The notes under the pieces were generated by a model. That model had not been told where the DNA came from, did not search any database, and saw only the letters and a list, made by a program, of their open reading frames with translations. A program made the position numbers and the translations under genes. A stretch of 30,531 bases of DNA, taken from assembly GCA_010015745.1 (NCBI GenBank), contig ML978363.1:1-30531 (forward strand). The letters run 5' to 3'. The stretch's first letter is position 1. Every line of letters begins with the position of its first letter. This document shows, piece by piece, positions 29,932-30,531 of the stretch. This stretch comes from Setomelanomma holmii (Eukaryota > Ascomycota > Dothideomycetes > Pleosporales > Phaeosphaeriaceae).

Positions 29932-30207
29932 ATGTCCGAGAATCTGTCAAACCGAGATGACCTGTGGAAGCAGGTGCAGGCGGCCAAGGCTTCTAAGAAA
30001 TCCGAACAGGCAGGTTCGATTGCCAGTAATGAAGCGTCTCATGGTACTGCCGACAAGGTGGGCGTTTCGCGAGACCAAAATTTGATTGGGCAGATACTGG
30101 GCGGGAATGCCACTCATCCGACGGAGGAGAGAGAGAAAGCAAATATTGCAAAGAGGATAGGCGAAGCGAAGAGGAAGGTTGACGAAGAAGGGGGTGAGGG
30201 CGACTAA
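29932..30207 (+). CDS. Small hydrophilic orphan protein, 91 aa
   Basis: The ATG at 29932 lies in good context (GTCGCAATGTCC) and opens a 91-codon frame without introns. The protein is rich in Ala, Lys, Glu, Ser and Gly and contains no Cys. Two probably helical charged stretches (DDLWKQVQAAKASKK and EREKANIAKRIGEAKRK) flank a flexible middle with VSRDQNLIGQILGGN, and it ends in an acidic Gly/Glu tail. There is no signal peptide, membrane segment or recognisable domain. It is probably cytosolic or nuclear and largely disordered. A strong TATA box and a downstream AATAAA support a real transcription unit. I do not recognise a family; hydrophilin-like stress proteins have similar composition, but that is only a resemblance. 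Confidence 0.6.
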   Translation: MSENLSNRDDLWKQVQAAKASKKSEQAGSIASNEASHGTADKVGVSRDQNLIGQILGGNATHPTEEREKANIAKRIGEAKRKVDEEGGEGD

Positions 30208-30313
30208 CCAGAGCCTTGAAAAGGAAGGATTATAGGGATTTGGAGCATTCTGTTGATAAACCATTTGACGAAGTTGTTGTAAGCCAAAAAGCGACGTTGA
30301 TATTCTGGAGATG

Positions 30314-30319
30314 AATAAA
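30314..30319 (+). terminator. Candidate poly(A) signal of the small gene
   Basis: AATAAA occurs 107 bp after the stop codon at 30207 and is followed by the UGUA-like ACTTGTACATGTAG, a typical layout for a fungal 3' end. Confidence 0.45.
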
Positions 30320-30349
30320 CTTGTACATGTAGTTGCTTACACACCTCCC

Positions 30350-30373
30350 TTAGCTTCTGGAGATAGAAGCTAA
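30350..30373. repeat. Perfect 8-bp inverted repeat (hairpin)
   Basis: TTAGCTTC (30350-30357) and GAAGCTAA (30366-30373) are exact reverse complements separated by 8 bases. They could form a small hairpin about 145 bp after the 91-aa gene. Function is unknown. Confidence 0.7.
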
Positions 30374-30531
30374 AGGTAGCTTTCAGCTGAAAATAGCCAG
30401 TGCCCTGTGTATGTTTTGTGCGAGCTGTTTATCTGGACTTATTTGAATAGTCATTTTTGTTACCAAGGCAGGACTTGTGAAGAGGCTGGTAGTGCGTCAC
30501 CATGTTCAAATGCATGGATTGTTCGCTTAGG

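Larger units (their letters stand above)
30208..30531. other. Right-edge region downstream of the small gene
   Basis: This contains the 3' UTR of the 91-aa gene with its candidate poly(A) signal, followed by an inverted repeat. I see no further gene before the window ends. Confidence 0.5.

Overview
The window looks like nuclear DNA of a filamentous ascomycete (Pezizomycotina, probably Dothideomycetes). Genes are monocistronic on both strands and are interrupted by short introns of about 45-80 bp with GTRNGT-type donors and CTAAC/CTGAC-like branch sites. Intergenic gaps are 0.2-1 kb. The protein families (GH115 glucuronidase, fungal CorA-like channel, Mtc1, GHITM, fungal nicotianamine synthase) are typical of such fungi. 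Species assignment is inference. I saw no rRNA, convincing tRNA, CRISPR array or intact transposon.

Left end (1-3800): decayed DNA. A coding relic at about 149-662 and a multi-lesion pseudogene of a fungal-type membrane protein (712-2803, minus strand) carry stops that are almost all explained by CAA/CAG to TAA/TAG changes. This is the pattern expected from repeat-induced point mutation (RIP).

Middle (3805-21480): ordinary housekeeping and accessory genes. In order: an orphan coiled-coil protein (-); a mitochondrial GHITM/Bax-inhibitor family protein (-); a secreted Ser/Thr-rich protein with an 18-bp minisatellite and an unexplained frame change (+); a nicotianamine synthase-like enzyme (-); a membrane-anchored YtcJ-type amidohydrolase (-); a CorA-like metal ion transporter (+); a 985-aa disordered nuclear protein with RGG and AT-hook segments (-); Mtc1 (+); and a small split UPF0390 gene (-) whose exons are too short to stand out as open frames.

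Right part (21480-30531): a complete secreted GH115 xylan alpha-glucuronidase (+); a MUP1-like amino-acid permease broken by one stop and one frameshift (-); a hotdog-fold thioesterase (+); and a small hydrophilic orphan protein (+).

There is no obvious biosynthetic cluster or defence system. The nearest thing to a theme is metal handling: a metallophore synthase, a CorA-like channel and a metal-dependent amidohydrolase lie within 6 kb, but this may be coincidence. The clearest unusual signals are the RIP-like decay at the left edge, the broken permease with a likely GC-AG intron, and the frame break in the Ser/Thr-rich secreted protein. Start codons were set at the first suitable ATG, and splice sites were inferred by eye from reading frame and consensus.
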